NCBI GenBank assembly: GCA_041739875.1
Contig: JBGSNA010000147.1
Location: 57,678 to 121,677, forward strand
DNA length: 64,000 nucleotides
Direction of reading: 5' to 3'
Origin: JBBSJZ01 sp041739875
GTDB taxonomy: Bacteria; Planctomycetota; Planctomycetia; Pirellulales; Pirellulaceae
In this document: positions 30,238-39,919 of the stretch, piece after piece
Position numbering within the stretch: position 1 is the stretch's first letter
How the letters are laid out: the number at the start of each line of letters is the position of its first letter
Notes under the pieces: generated by a model
Databases searched by the model: none
The model's input: only the letters and a program-made list of their open reading frames with translations
What the model was told of the DNA's origin: nothing
Translations under genes and position numbers: made by a program

Positions 30238-31206
30238 CTACCAGTATTTTTCGAAACGAACACAACCGGGTCCGTGGTGGTTGTGGTCGTCCGTAAATCC
30301 GGCTTGAACCAAGAGCTGCAGCATGCCGGGCTGGGAAGGCGGTTCGGTACCGGGCGGCACGTAACCGATCATGGCTGGGTTTCCACACAAATAAACATGC
30401 GTGCTGCTCGGGTCCAACGGGTCGTTGGTTGCTTTGGATAACTCGCCGCTTGTGAAGTATTGCTGCAGGTATTGTTTCCCAACGTAGTTCGGGTGCGTTG
30501 GGTCCAGATTCTGTGGCTCGCGAGTGGTAAGCGGGATGTACTTGTAATTGCTGTAACGTGACGCGAGCCTCGCGTGTTCAGCAGAATAACCCAGATCTCG
30601 TTGGCTGCGAACACTGACGGTGTGAATGATGTTCCCGGTGTGACCGCGATGTAGTAGTTCCGTGAGCATCGCGTTGTGAGGGGCTTCTCCGGTTCCCGTA
30701 CCAATTAACACGACAGTGTGCGTGGGGGCGACGTCGCCCAGCGTGTAGTGTCCGACAATGCGATTCTCAACCACCATGCGATCGCCGACACCTTTCAGGA
30801 ACAGTCGAGGTGTCAATATCGGCGGCTTTTGGTTCGGAGAACCAGCCTCGCGGACGAGCGTGATGTAGAACTCAAGGTAGTCAAGCTCCTTGCACGGAGC
30901 TAAATCACCGGCGGCATCGAGCATCGGACAGGATATCGAATAGGCTCGCCGACCGATTTTCGTAATTTTTTTAAACGGAACATCGTCTTTTTGCGTCCCT
31001 TCCAGCCGCGGTTCCCACAACCCCAATCCCAAAGCCACATATTGCCCAGGCTCGAAGGACGCAATGGGGTTGTCGGGACGAACACGAAATCGTGCCAAGT
31101 CCGAATGAATGTCAATTCTCTCGATAATTGTTGCGTTGTAGTGCTCTTCGCGAAGTCGCTGGACCTCACAATCCGAAAGGGGAACCGAATCCAGGATTTC
31201 ACTCAC
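30238..31206 (-). CDS. Ferredoxin--NADP+ reductase
   Basis: 322 residues. An FAD-binding beta-barrel (RRAYSISCPM, the R-x-Y-S flavin motif) is followed by an NAD(P) domain with VVLIGTGTGEAPHNAML and the LCGNPAMI motif, and the C-terminal aromatic end VRFEKYW typical of the bacterial Fpr class. It reduces ferredoxin or flavodoxin with NADPH, or the reverse. The frame opens at 31323, but GTG 31206 is preferred because the family N-terminus begins just after it (EHYNATIIERIDIHSDLARF). It lies 134 bases upstream of glgC on the same strand. Confidence 0.87.
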   Translation of the reverse strand: MSEILDSVPLSDCEVQRLREEHYNATIIERIDIHSDLARFRVRPDNPIASFEPGQYVALGLGLWEPRLEGTQKDDVPFKKITKIGRRAYSISCPMLDAAGDLAPCKELDYLEFYITLVREAGSPNQKPPILTPRLFLKGVGDRMVVENRIVGHYTLGDVAPTHTVVLIGTGTGEAPHNAMLTELLHRGHTGNIIHTVSVRSQRDLGYSAEHARLASRYSNYKYIPLTTREPQNLDPTHPNYVGKQYLQQYFTSGELSKATNDPLDPSSTHVYLCGNPAMIGYVPPGTEPPSQPGMLQLLVQAGFTDDHNHHGPGCVRFEKYW

Positions 31207-31351
31207 GATGAACTCACTTTGTCGAGAAAAGGGGAGCTTGGCAGGGTCATTCCGCCATTTTTTACACGATCGACTCCCAGATCCTCCATGCTCAAATGAG
31301 AGATCCGGACCAAAACGAGCCACTAACGGTTCGACGCGACGGGGTACCGCT

Positions 31352-31380
31352 CAATATACTGGTAGAACCCAATATACTGG
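31352..31380. repeat. Direct repeat pair CAATATACTGG
   Basis: The 11-base word CAATATACTGG occurs at 31352-31362 and 31370-31380, 18 bases apart start to start. It lies in the divergent region (about 295 bases, 31207-31501) between the ferredoxin reductase gene and the SHD1 gene, about 120-150 bases before the latter. It could be a tandem regulator site or chance; nothing else is recognised in this region. Confidence 0.35.
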
Positions 31381-31501
31381 ATGCATCGGCTCCAGACACT
31401 GGAATCGTAGTGTTACTTGGACTTTCGCGGTTACCAGGACGCACTCGCACCACGTACCTTGCCACCCGTCTCCACTCATTCACCAACACTCAAATTAAGA
31501 C

Positions 31502-32872
31502 ATGGCCCACCTACCCGTCGTTTCGCATCAATTAACGAAATTTGTCGTTAGTGGAATTGTCGCCGCCGCGTTACTTTCATCGGTCTCATCGGGAGCGACG
31601 TGGACCGACCTTCGCGGCGAGCACACAATCAACGCGGACCTCGTTGGTATATGGGGTGAGCAGGCAATTTTACGCAAGCCCGACGGGACTCGAATCAGCA
31701 TCCATTTGAATGCGCTGAGATCGGACAGTCGAATTCAGGCACAAAAGATGAACGACGTCCTCGTTCAGCAGCGACTCGCTCGGGTCAACGAGTTGAAGAA
31801 AATTGCTGCCGAAGCAGACGCAGCGGCTCCCAAGGACCTGCCAATTCCAAAGCCAGCTTCGCCATACAGCCAGCCGATGGCAGACATGACACCCGATGCG
31901 TTCATGCAGCATATCAATAGCCAGGCTCAAGCCGGTCACCAACTCCTCGTCTACTACGATTCGCTTCCGCCGACGTACCGCGCCGACATGGATGAGCTAT
32001 TTACGATGGCAACTTCCAAACTTGATCCAACGAATTGGGCTTCGCTGGCCAGCACACTGCAGAGCTTCGGCGACTTAGTGGTCACTCGCCAGAATTGGAT
32101 TTTCTCGCATCCACGCTTCATCGCGGCTTCCGACGCGTCGGGCCAGAAGTTGCAGGACGGCGTGCTTGCTCTCGCGGGGGCATTGCAAGTCGGTTTCAAT
32201 ACAGAACATGTCGCTTTAGAAAAACTTCGCTCGATGAAATTACGTGACTATCTGCTGTTCCAGGACGAGTCGCTTGCGCCTTACCTTGCTCAACTTTCGC
32301 AACTCAACGATTCTATGCCGCAAGTGACGGTGGATTCGACCAAACAAGACACGGCTGTCTTGAGCGTGTCTCAAGGTGCTCTCACTCAAAAGGCAAGTGT
32401 TACCAAGGTTGAAGGCTTCTGGCTTCCAACGGACATGTCAACCAAATGGCAAGAGAACATGACGACCGCGAAAGCCGACTTGGCTGCAATGGGCAATGGC
32501 GAAGTGCTTTCCGGTGGCGCGGCGTCCATGGTGGTTACTACGGTCGCGTCTATGATGAGTCCGCTGCGTGAAGCGAAAGACGCGACCCAGTTCCATCTCG
32601 CAATGGAATCTGTGTTCTCCGTCGCGCAACCAATGGTAGTGATGATTGCGACGGCTGCCGGTGGCATGAAAGCTGGTGGTGGCGGTGGGGGTAATGCTGG
32701 ATACGGCAACGATTATGGAATGGAGGGCTATGAAAGCATGGGTAGCACTAGCAGTGCTTACGAAGGAATGGATAGTGGAGGCGGTAGTCAAGGTCCGGCA
32801 ACCAACGCCATGGAAGCTTCTCGTCGCGCAGCAGAAGCGGCTTCGCGTGGCGGTCCAGCGAGCGGTCGGTGA
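31502..32872 (+). CDS. Secreted SHD1-domain protein of unknown function
   Basis: 456 residues. A signal peptide (about 1-32) is followed by an SHD1-like domain (about 33-85: TWTDLRGEHTINADLVGIWG, then RISIHLNALRSDSR), a short beta-rich module common in planctomycete secreted proteins. The middle is mainly helical. The C-terminal 80 residues are low-complexity and rich in Gly, Ser, Met and Tyr (AGGGGGGNAGYGNDYGMEGY). No catalytic motif is evident. ATG 31502 is the only sensible start given the signal peptide. The gene stands alone, 50 bases before the protoporphyrinogen oxidase gene. Confidence 0.75.
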   Translation: MAHLPVVSHQLTKFVVSGIVAAALLSSVSSGATWTDLRGEHTINADLVGIWGEQAILRKPDGTRISIHLNALRSDSRIQAQKMNDVLVQQRLARVNELKKIAAEADAAAPKDLPIPKPASPYSQPMADMTPDAFMQHINSQAQAGHQLLVYYDSLPPTYRADMDELFTMATSKLDPTNWASLASTLQSFGDLVVTRQNWIFSHPRFIAASDASGQKLQDGVLALAGALQVGFNTEHVALEKLRSMKLRDYLLFQDESLAPYLAQLSQLNDSMPQVTVDSTKQDTAVLSVSQGALTQKASVTKVEGFWLPTDMSTKWQENMTTAKADLAAMGNGEVLSGGAASMVVTTVASMMSPLREAKDATQFHLAMESVFSVAQPMVVMIATAAGGMKAGGGGGGNAGYGNDYGMEGYESMGSTSSAYEGMDSGGGSQGPATNAMEASRRAAEAASRGGPASGR

Positions 32873-32922
32873 GCATCCTGTGCGACGTGCCGGTTTAACT
32901 TCGGTCGTTATCTGCGTAACCA

Positions 32923-34422
32923 ATGCGTCGTATTCCCTGTCATGGATCGTGTGAGAAACGCTTGAGTTTGAATTTAATTCCGCCACGCGTCGCCGTCATT
33001 GGTGGCGGTTTGTCTGGATTAGCGACCGCCGTTCAACTTCGGCAATTGCTTCCCGACGCCGATGTGACCGTCTTTGAATCCCATCAACGTCTCGGAGGCG
33101 TGATCGACACCCAGCGTCACGATGAACTGCTGGTGGACTACGGCGCCGACATGTTCGCGACCCAACCCTCTGCGGCAATGCGTCTTTGTGAATCTATCGG
33201 AGTCGCGGATCGATTGATCGAGCCTAAACTACAGGGCCGCGGAGCGATGATTGTGTATCGCGGGCGCCTCGTCCCGATCCCTGACGGATTTGTTCTGATG
33301 CGGGCGACGCGTCTCGCATCGATGGTGACCACGCCATTACTTTCGGTCGGCGGTAAATTGCGATTGGTTGCCGAAAGGTTCGTCCCCCGTCGTATTGACG
33401 CATCCGATGAAAGTGTTGCCGACTTCGTGCGCCGACGTTTAGGCCAAGAAATGCTCGATCGCATCGTGGGTCCGCTTGTCGCCGGTATTTATACCGCCGA
33501 TGTCGAACGTTTGAGTATGCAAGCGACGATGGCTCCGATCCGTAATATGGAACAACAATTCGGCTCGTTGGCCCAGGCAACCATCTCGCGTCGCAAGAGT
33601 GGCGAGGATAGCGTCGAACGTTCGAGCAGCGGCGCTCGATACGGCCAATTTCGTTCGTTCCCCGGGGGCATGGTGGAGCTGATTGAGTCACTTCGCGATG
33701 TATTGCCGCAAGCAAGCATTCGTCTGGACGCTCGTATCAAGTCGCTCATGCAAACAGAGGACGGATGGCGACTTGGAATCCAGAGCGAACGCACTGAGAA
33801 AAACACAGAGTTTGGCCCGTTCGAGCATGTTGTCCTTGCGACGCCCGCCTCGGTGTCGGCGAGATTGCTTGAAAGTCACTCTCCCGTTGCGACTGAAAAC
33901 CTCGCCGCGATCGAGACGGCATCAACGGCAATCGTGGTGCTTGGTATACGACGGCGTAAAATGGCACGCCCCCCTGAAGCCTTTGGTTTCGTTGTGCCGG
34001 CGATTGAGAATCGACGTATTCTAGCGGGGAGCTTTGCAAGCGAAAAATTTGACGGACGAGCGAGTCATGGTGACGTGATAGCGAGAGTCTTCATTGGCGG
34101 CGCACTACAAAGCGAGCTTCTTCAATACGATGACAGCGAACTGATTCGCATCGCTACCGAAGAGCTTAAAGAGCTTGTCGGACTTAGCGGCGTGCCGTTC
34201 GTGAAACATGTCGTCCGCTGGAACAACGCCATGCCTCAGTACCATGTCGGTCACCTAGAGCGAGTCGCGAAGATTGAAGCGGCTGTCGAAGCAGTACCCG
34301 GTATTCACATCGCGGGAAACTCGCTGCATGGCGTTGGCATTGCACCAGTGATCGAAACCGCTGGTCGTGTGGCTCAAAAAATAGTGGCCCAGTCGAAACT
34401 ACTTTTGAAAACGCCCCACTAG
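32923..34422 (+). CDS. hemG: Protoporphyrinogen oxidase
   Basis: About 499 residues, close to the family length. It is FAD-dependent and oxidises protoporphyrinogen IX (or coproporphyrinogen III in related HemY enzymes) in haem synthesis. The dinucleotide motif VAVIGGGLSGLATAVQL is near the N-terminus, with VDYGADMFATQPSA, GRLVPIPDG and the C-terminal FAD motif GIHIAGNSLHGVGIAPVIE. ATG 32923 is used; TTG 32962 would remove 13 poorly conserved residues. HemG here means the oxygen-type HemY family, not the E. coli flavodoxin-like HemG. Its stop overlaps the stop of the convergent kinase gene. Confidence 0.88.
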   Translation: MRRIPCHGSCEKRLSLNLIPPRVAVIGGGLSGLATAVQLRQLLPDADVTVFESHQRLGGVIDTQRHDELLVDYGADMFATQPSAAMRLCESIGVADRLIEPKLQGRGAMIVYRGRLVPIPDGFVLMRATRLASMVTTPLLSVGGKLRLVAERFVPRRIDASDESVADFVRRRLGQEMLDRIVGPLVAGIYTADVERLSMQATMAPIRNMEQQFGSLAQATISRRKSGEDSVERSSSGARYGQFRSFPGGMVELIESLRDVLPQASIRLDARIKSLMQTEDGWRLGIQSERTEKNTEFGPFEHVVLATPASVSARLLESHSPVATENLAAIETASTAIVVLGIRRRKMARPPEAFGFVVPAIENRRILAGSFASEKFDGRASHGDVIARVFIGGALQSELLQYDDSELIRIATEELKELVGLSGVPFVKHVVRWNNAMPQYHVGHLERVAKIEAAVEAVPGIHIAGNSLHGVGIAPVIETAGRVAQKIVAQSKLLLKTPH

Positions 34423-35306
34423 GCTGCTCGACAATTCGAGCGACGACTCGATTTCGAAGCGGCGATTCGCCCGCTCGTCCGTTCGCTCATAATCGAACGG
34501 ATTTTCTTGAGCGCATTGTTCATGGCGACAGCATCACGGAAGCGGCGATTAGGGATCGGATCGATCGCTTTTCGAATCAGCGACACAAGATCAGCTGAGA
34601 TGCCACGACGAAGTTTGTTAAAGCCTGAAAGTGGCGGCGTAAACGGGTACTTGGGTAACTCGCCAGCCAAAATGCGGTACATCACCAGTCCCAGCGAGAA
34701 TACATCGCTGCGATAGGTCGGGTGGCCCATCGCTTGTTCCGGAGCCATGTAACCCAGCGTCCCGGAAGCCGACTCGTCGTGGCTGCCACGTTCAATTCTC
34801 GCCAGACCAAAGTCGGTCAAACGGATCTCATGGCCGGGAAAAAGGATGAAATTTTCTGGCTTGATGTCGCGGTGGAGGACCTTGTTCTCGTGTGCGTAAG
34901 CGACTGCTTCCGTCATCTGCACAACAAGACTAACGGCTGTAGCTCGTGCGATACGGCGACACAGTCGGTCTGCTAGCGTTTCTTCGCCTAGCGGAAACGC
35001 CATCACGAAGTGGCCGTCAATGAAACGAGCGTCCTTGAGTGGTAAAACCCCAGGGTGCTGCAAACGAGCCATGATTCGCACTTCACGCTGCATGTCATCA
35101 AGCGTTTGCGTGTTGCTGACATAGCGACTGCTGGGAATCTTCAATGCGACTCGACGGTCTTCGATCGTATCTTGAGCTGAATAGACCGTTGCAAACCCGC
35201 CTTCGCCAAGACGGCGGATCAATCGATACTTGTCTAAGCGACTGCCGACACGAAGAGTGCGACCCGAATCAAATGAACCGCTGAAGATTTTCAAAGAAGC
35301 TGTCAC
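34419..35306 (-). CDS. Serine/threonine protein kinase
   Basis: 295 residues: an almost bare eukaryotic-type kinase domain without the membrane segment and sensor domain many bacterial kinases carry. The glycine loop LGEGGFATVYSA is near residue 35, VALKIPSS holds the ATP lysine (about 55), HRDIKPENF is the catalytic loop (about 143), DFGLARIERG the DFG segment and MAPEQAMGH the P+1 loop. A short basic tail follows (SSRRSNCR). It is probably cytoplasmic. The start is GTG 35306, and the stop codon overlaps that of hemG in the sequence CTAG. Confidence 0.9.
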   Translation of the reverse strand: MTASLKIFSGSFDSGRTLRVGSRLDKYRLIRRLGEGGFATVYSAQDTIEDRRVALKIPSSRYVSNTQTLDDMQREVRIMARLQHPGVLPLKDARFIDGHFVMAFPLGEETLADRLCRRIARATAVSLVVQMTEAVAYAHENKVLHRDIKPENFILFPGHEIRLTDFGLARIERGSHDESASGTLGYMAPEQAMGHPTYRSDVFSLGLVMYRILAGELPKYPFTPPLSGFNKLRRGISADLVSLIRKAIDPIPNRRFRDAVAMNNALKKIRSIMSERTSGRIAASKSSRRSNCRAA

Positions 35307-35684
35307 TCTTGTCTCGCCTGAGCGTGAACCGAATCCGTCCTAGTACCAGCCCCCGACGACTCACCGCTCCTGGCTCGTCGCGCACCGCTACCACTCTACC
35401 GCTAATCGTCACGATCACACCGCGTGGCACAATCTTTCCACCCGTACCTATCCGCTTCTTCGAACAGTGGAGAACGACGAGGCGACACATTCGGCACAGT
35501 TTAACTAACTGGATGCACACTAGACTACGAAGCTGGATTTCGTTTCAACGGATCGATGAGTTCGTGTAACAGACTCACCGACATTTTTCGATGCCAGTCT
35601 CCCCTCTTGAAGCATTGGATCAACGCAATGCATTCCTGATTCTTGTGAATCTTTGCAAGAACAAGTCAAGTCAATAAATTGAGA
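35307..35684. other. Intergenic region between kinase and CheA genes
   Basis: About 378 bases, both neighbours on the minus strand. Frames on both strands (for example 35269-35520 minus) are basic and lack any recognisable feature. No terminator or promoter consensus was identified; TGGCAC at about 35426 lacks the matching TTGC element. Confidence 0.4.
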
Positions 35685-38195
35685 TCAGGTGGATCGTTGC
35701 GCCGACAATTTGGGGGCTGTTCGATACGACGACTTGCAAATCGACAGTGACGCAGCATCCACAACCAAGCACACGCCACCGTCACCCATCACACATGCAC
35801 CCGACAATCCCGAGATGTGAGCAAAGTGTTCGTCGAGTGACTTGATGACAACGTCGCTGTTGCCCTCCAAATCTTCGACCTCAATTGCAAACATGCGATG
35901 CCCGTCACGCACCAAGACCGCTTGCACCCAATCGTCTGGCGGGTCCACCGCTTTCGGTAATGCATCGTTCCAGTTGTAAAGTTCATCGAGTTGGAACAAC
36001 GGTACCAAGTGGCCTCGCAGGTCAATCATTGGTTTTCCTTGAGCATTGAATACCTCGCTGCGGGACAAACCAATCACCTCACAGACATCCGTGACGGGGA
36101 TTGCCAAACGGAAGCCCCGGAAACGTACGATCAGCGAGTTCACAATCGCAAGGGTGAGGGGTAATCGCAGGGTGACTGTGCTGCCGCGACCCGGACGACT
36201 GTCAAGCTCGACGGCGCCACCGAGTGCGGCGATCCGTTCCTTCACCACATCCATACCGACACCGCGACCGGAGATGTCGCTTACTTTATCGGCCGTGCTA
36301 AAGCCAGGTTGCCATATGAATCCATACACTTCGGTGTCGCTCATTTGACTCAATCCAGCGGCAGTCGCTAGACCTCGCTCAAATGCTCGCTTGCGAATCT
36401 TGCTTGCGTCGATACCAGCTCCATCATCTCGAATTTCGATGACGACATTGTTGCTTTGGTGAAATGCTCGCAGTCGAATGACCCCTTCAGCCGACTTTCC
36501 GCTCGCAATTCGCTTTTCCGGTGATTCGATACCGTGATCAAGGGAATTTCGAATCAAGTGAACCATGGGATCCCCAAGTTCGTCGACCATCCGCTTATCC
36601 AATTCTGTCGATTCACCCTCAAGCTCCAATCGAACTTGCTTGCCTTGACGAAGGGACAAGTCGCGAACAATTCGACGAAACCGACCGAAAAGCGGGCCAA
36701 CCGGCACCATCCGAGTCTCCAGTACCGCGTGCTGCAGACTCTTGCTCAATCTCGCTAACTGGTCGACGGTTTCTGAGACGTTCGATGCGACGCGTCGGCC
36801 TCGCTCCATCCATCCGCGGCGGTATGAACTGTCGTCATCTCCACCGTCCCTCCCCATGACCATCGAGTCCGCGAACCTAGAGTCGTCGCCGTCGTCAAGC
36901 ATCGCCATCAATGAGTGCGCAAGTGGCGATCCTGATTCGATCGATCCTCCCGCTCGAAACAACAGCCTCATCTCATCAGCAAGTTGAGCAAACCTGGCAT
37001 TGGTCACTGCCAGCTCACCCGCCAAGTTCATGAGTCGATCCAGGCGATCGATACCAATCCGAATCGTCTCACCACTTTTATTGCGTGCATTGCCTGTCAC
37101 GGCCTGCGAGCCAGTCAGTGGCGATAGTTCGGAGGATAGCGGCAAGGTGCCACGAGTCGTTGCACTTTGCTCACTTGTTGATGCAGTCTTGGTTTCCTCG
37201 CTCAAACTTGTCGTTGTCAACGAATCGTCTTCGGGCTTGGCCGGTTGAACGGCCTGCTCCTCAGGGTCACCGAAGTAAATGGCATCAATGCCTTCCATAT
37301 CCAGGGATTCAATAAGTCGGTCGTCGGTATGGATCGTTCGAAGTAGGATCCGGAGCGTCACTGGAGCTGGCGCGTCGTCGATTTCCTCCATCTTTGGAAA
37401 CATCGACCGGACTTCGCCGAGCGATTGAAGGCGAGCAGAAACCAATCGAGCTTTGAGCTCAGGAAGCTCCATCGCCGCATTCATTCGAACGCAAAGCAAC
37501 GTCGTTCGCAGTGGCCCTTCGATCGTGTTCTTTAGCTGAAAAGCTCCTGTGCTTCGCGGTGTCGAAGGTCGTTGTGATTCCAGCTCGGCATCGATCGCAT
37601 CATCCAAATCGGTGCCAGTAAGTAGCAAGGCGTCTGACGTCGCCTCGTTGATTGCGTTGTCCAGTTCAGCGTCAGATGGATCGGAATAATCCGTGACGTT
37701 ATCGTGTACTCGCACTGGAAATCCGTCGCGTGCCGACTCTGAGGAAGATTCGCTGGCGTTGTCAACAGCAGTCTCCCCGCTTGAAAAGGTTCCACTACCA
37801 AACACTTTGGATGTGGCGATCAGCTCCTCCATCAATGGACGAGGATCACCTTGGTCAGTGTTACCATTGCGAAGCCGACTTAAAAAGTCTCGAAAGAAAT
37901 CGATACAGCGTAGCGTGATCGAAACCGTTTCGCTCGTCAGTATCTCGCGACCATCACGGTACGCATCAAAGCGTGTTTCCAACTCGTGCGCCAAACCATT
38001 GATGCGTTCAAAGCCCATCATCCCGGTGGAACCCTTGAAGGTATGCAGCAAGCGGAAGGCCTCGCGCAGCGATTCCTTGTCACCTGGCGTGTCTTCAAGT
38101 TTCAGTAGGAGTTCGACGATTTGGTCTGCTTCTTCCTCACTCTCCTCGAGATAGATCTGCAGAAATTCGTCCATGTCCTCATTGGAATTGGTCAT
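35685..38195 (-). CDS. cheA: Chemotaxis histidine kinase CheA
   Basis: About 836 residues. The Hpt domain has the phospho-accepting His51 (LLHTFKGSTGMMGF). A long acidic linker with P2-like segments follows, then a dimerisation region (GIDRLDRLMNLAGELAVTNA), the ATPase domain (VHLIRNSLDHGIE, GRGVGMDVVKERI) and a C-terminal CheW-like domain. No receiver domain is attached. The start ATG 38195 fits the Hpt start MTNSNEDMDEFL; the frame is open further upstream. No other chemotaxis gene is close, so it is an orphan whose input receptors and CheY must lie elsewhere. Confidence 0.9.
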   Translation of the reverse strand: MTNSNEDMDEFLQIYLEESEEEADQIVELLLKLEDTPGDKESLREAFRLLHTFKGSTGMMGFERINGLAHELETRFDAYRDGREILTSETVSITLRCIDFFRDFLSRLRNGNTDQGDPRPLMEELIATSKVFGSGTFSSGETAVDNASESSSESARDGFPVRVHDNVTDYSDPSDAELDNAINEATSDALLLTGTDLDDAIDAELESQRPSTPRSTGAFQLKNTIEGPLRTTLLCVRMNAAMELPELKARLVSARLQSLGEVRSMFPKMEEIDDAPAPVTLRILLRTIHTDDRLIESLDMEGIDAIYFGDPEEQAVQPAKPEDDSLTTTSLSEETKTASTSEQSATTRGTLPLSSELSPLTGSQAVTGNARNKSGETIRIGIDRLDRLMNLAGELAVTNARFAQLADEMRLLFRAGGSIESGSPLAHSLMAMLDDGDDSRFADSMVMGRDGGDDDSSYRRGWMERGRRVASNVSETVDQLARLSKSLQHAVLETRMVPVGPLFGRFRRIVRDLSLRQGKQVRLELEGESTELDKRMVDELGDPMVHLIRNSLDHGIESPEKRIASGKSAEGVIRLRAFHQSNNVVIEIRDDGAGIDASKIRKRAFERGLATAAGLSQMSDTEVYGFIWQPGFSTADKVSDISGRGVGMDVVKERIAALGGAVELDSRPGRGSTVTLRLPLTLAIVNSLIVRFRGFRLAIPVTDVCEVIGLSRSEVFNAQGKPMIDLRGHLVPLFQLDELYNWNDALPKAVDPPDDWVQAVLVRDGHRMFAIEVEDLEGNSDVVIKSLDEHFAHISGLSGACVMGDGGVCLVVDAASLSICKSSYRTAPKLSAQRST

Positions 38196-38566
38196 TGTCG
38201 GGTACGGCAAGTGGACAAGATGCGGGCTGAAAACGGGGCTTTCCCCTACGGATAGCATAGTTGCGCCGGCGAGAAACCGAGATCTCGACTCAGCGAATCA
38301 GCAACAAACTGAAGCTCTTGAAGCGTCCGGACCGGACCACCCAATCCGCTGCACTTAACAAAATTACGTCGAAATGCCCCGACGCTTCCGATTCTCGCGA
38401 GTTTCCCGTCTGTGACGTGGAGACCGCGCCAGAGAATCGGCCTATTCGACAGACTCCTGAATTTGCGAACAGGCCGGATAAGCGGCTGTTGCTGCACCTG
38501 TTGCTGCGTCTTGTTGGGCGTTGTGACTGTATGATCGTTCCATTTCTGGTCCGTCTTTTCGTCAGA
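38196..38566. other. Intergenic region between cheA and the antiporter gene
   Basis: About 370 bases between two minus-strand genes. Only short frames without coding character are present and no clear regulatory signal was seen. Confidence 0.4.
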
Positions 38567-39919
38567 TCACGACGTGTGAAAGACGGCTTGTTGCGCAATA
38601 ACAACCACAGCACCCGCTACATAGCCCGCCAATGCCCAAGGTGCAATGCGTTTGACATACCACACAAAATCAATGTGCTCTAAACCCATCGCGGCGACAC
38701 CAGCTGCCGAACCGATAATGAGACAACTGCCGCCAGTGCCCGCACAATATGCCAGCAGCATCCAGAATGGATCATTCATGGGCAATTCGTACATCTCAAT
38801 CCCAGCGGCAACGAGCGGAACATTGTCAACGACTGAGGAGATAAGACCAATGACAACGGCAACGATATCCCGATTGGGCAGGACCGAATCCAGCCACTCA
38901 GCTGCGGACTGCAACGCTCCCGTGGCGCCAAGCGAACCCACCGCGAGCAAAATGCCGAGAAAGAAAAGTATGCTCGACATGTCCACGCGTCGCAGGGCAG
39001 CGAGGACACCCGTGGTCGAACGCGTTTGCTCATCAAGCGTATGACCCACGATCTCCGAAACGACCCACAATACGGAAAGACTGAGCATCATTCCCATATA
39101 GGGTGGCAAATGCGTGAATGTTTTGAAAACAGGCACACCAAGCAATCCGACGAGTCCGAGAATTAAAAACAACCACTGATGCCAAGGACGAATATCTTTG
39201 TTCATGTGCGATGCGGAAACAACTGGCGACGTGAATTCTCCTTTCATCGAACGAGAGAATCCGATCAGTGGCACGATCAAACAAACCAGACTGCCTAAGA
39301 ACAGTTCCCCCATCACTTCGACCGTGCCCAACTTGTGCTTGATCCACAACATCGTGGTCGTAACATCGCCGATCACCGTCCACGCGCCGCCTGCGTTGGC
39401 CGCGATAACCACCATGCCAACGAAACGCAGGCGATCGTCTCGTTCACCCACCAGTTTTCGTAACAGCGACACCATGACGATTGTGGTTGTCAAGTTATCG
39501 AGAATGGCTGACAAAAAGAACGTTAACAGCCCGACAGTCCACAAAAGAGTTCGCTTGTTCCGCGTGCGAATGCGGTCGGTGACGAGCGCGAAACCTTCGT
39601 GTGCATCAACAAGTTCGACGATCGTCATTGCTCCCATCAGAAAGAACAGGATACTAGCGATCTCGCCCGTTTGACGAAGGTGTTGGGCGTCGATTGCGTA
39701 GTGAAGCGGAACATCGATTGCATTTTCAGCCACCGCTTCTTGATGAAACCAAGATGGAATTGCGTCAACAGGTAACAACTCGGGCAAGTCGACAACGTAG
39801 AGAGACCAGCACACCACACCGATAAACAGTGCGCTGGCGGCTTTGTTGATCTTCAGCTTGTGCTCAAACGCAATAGCAAGGTAGCCGAGAACAAAAATGC
39901 AGATAATGAGGGTAAGCAT
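38567..39919 (-). CDS. nhaD: NhaD-type sodium/proton antiporter
   Basis: 450 residues, a polytopic inner-membrane protein with roughly 12 helices of the ion-transporter superfamily. Typical segments are LTTTIVMVSLLRKLVGERDD, NAGGAWTVIGDVTTTMLWIK and ISSVVDNVPLVAAGIEM; the conserved NLTTT, GGAWT-x-IGD and DNVPLVA motifs are all characteristic of NhaD. It would exchange Na+ or Li+ for protons, fitting a marine organism. ATG 39919 begins directly before the first helix (MLTLIICIFVLGYLAIAF); the open frame runs 15 codons further upstream without support. Confidence 0.85.
   Translation of the reverse strand: MLTLIICIFVLGYLAIAFEHKLKINKAASALFIGVVCWSLYVVDLPELLPVDAIPSWFHQEAVAENAIDVPLHYAIDAQHLRQTGEIASILFFLMGAMTIVELVDAHEGFALVTDRIRTRNKRTLLWTVGLLTFFLSAILDNLTTTIVMVSLLRKLVGERDDRLRFVGMVVIAANAGGAWTVIGDVTTTMLWIKHKLGTVEVMGELFLGSLVCLIVPLIGFSRSMKGEFTSPVVSASHMNKDIRPWHQWLFLILGLVGLLGVPVFKTFTHLPPYMGMMLSLSVLWVVSEIVGHTLDEQTRSTTGVLAALRRVDMSSILFFLGILLAVGSLGATGALQSAAEWLDSVLPNRDIVAVVIGLISSVVDNVPLVAAGIEMYELPMNDPFWMLLAYCAGTGGSCLIIGSAAGVAAMGLEHIDFVWYVKRIAPWALAGYVAGAVVVIAQQAVFHTS

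Noticed and set aside
35424..35440. TGGCAC-N5-TTCC as a sigma-54 promoter
   Set aside because: The required GC at -12 is missing.
35269..35520. 83-codon minus-strand frame overlapping the kinase start
   Set aside because: Composition is basic and featureless, the opposite strand has an equally long frame, and no family is recognised.
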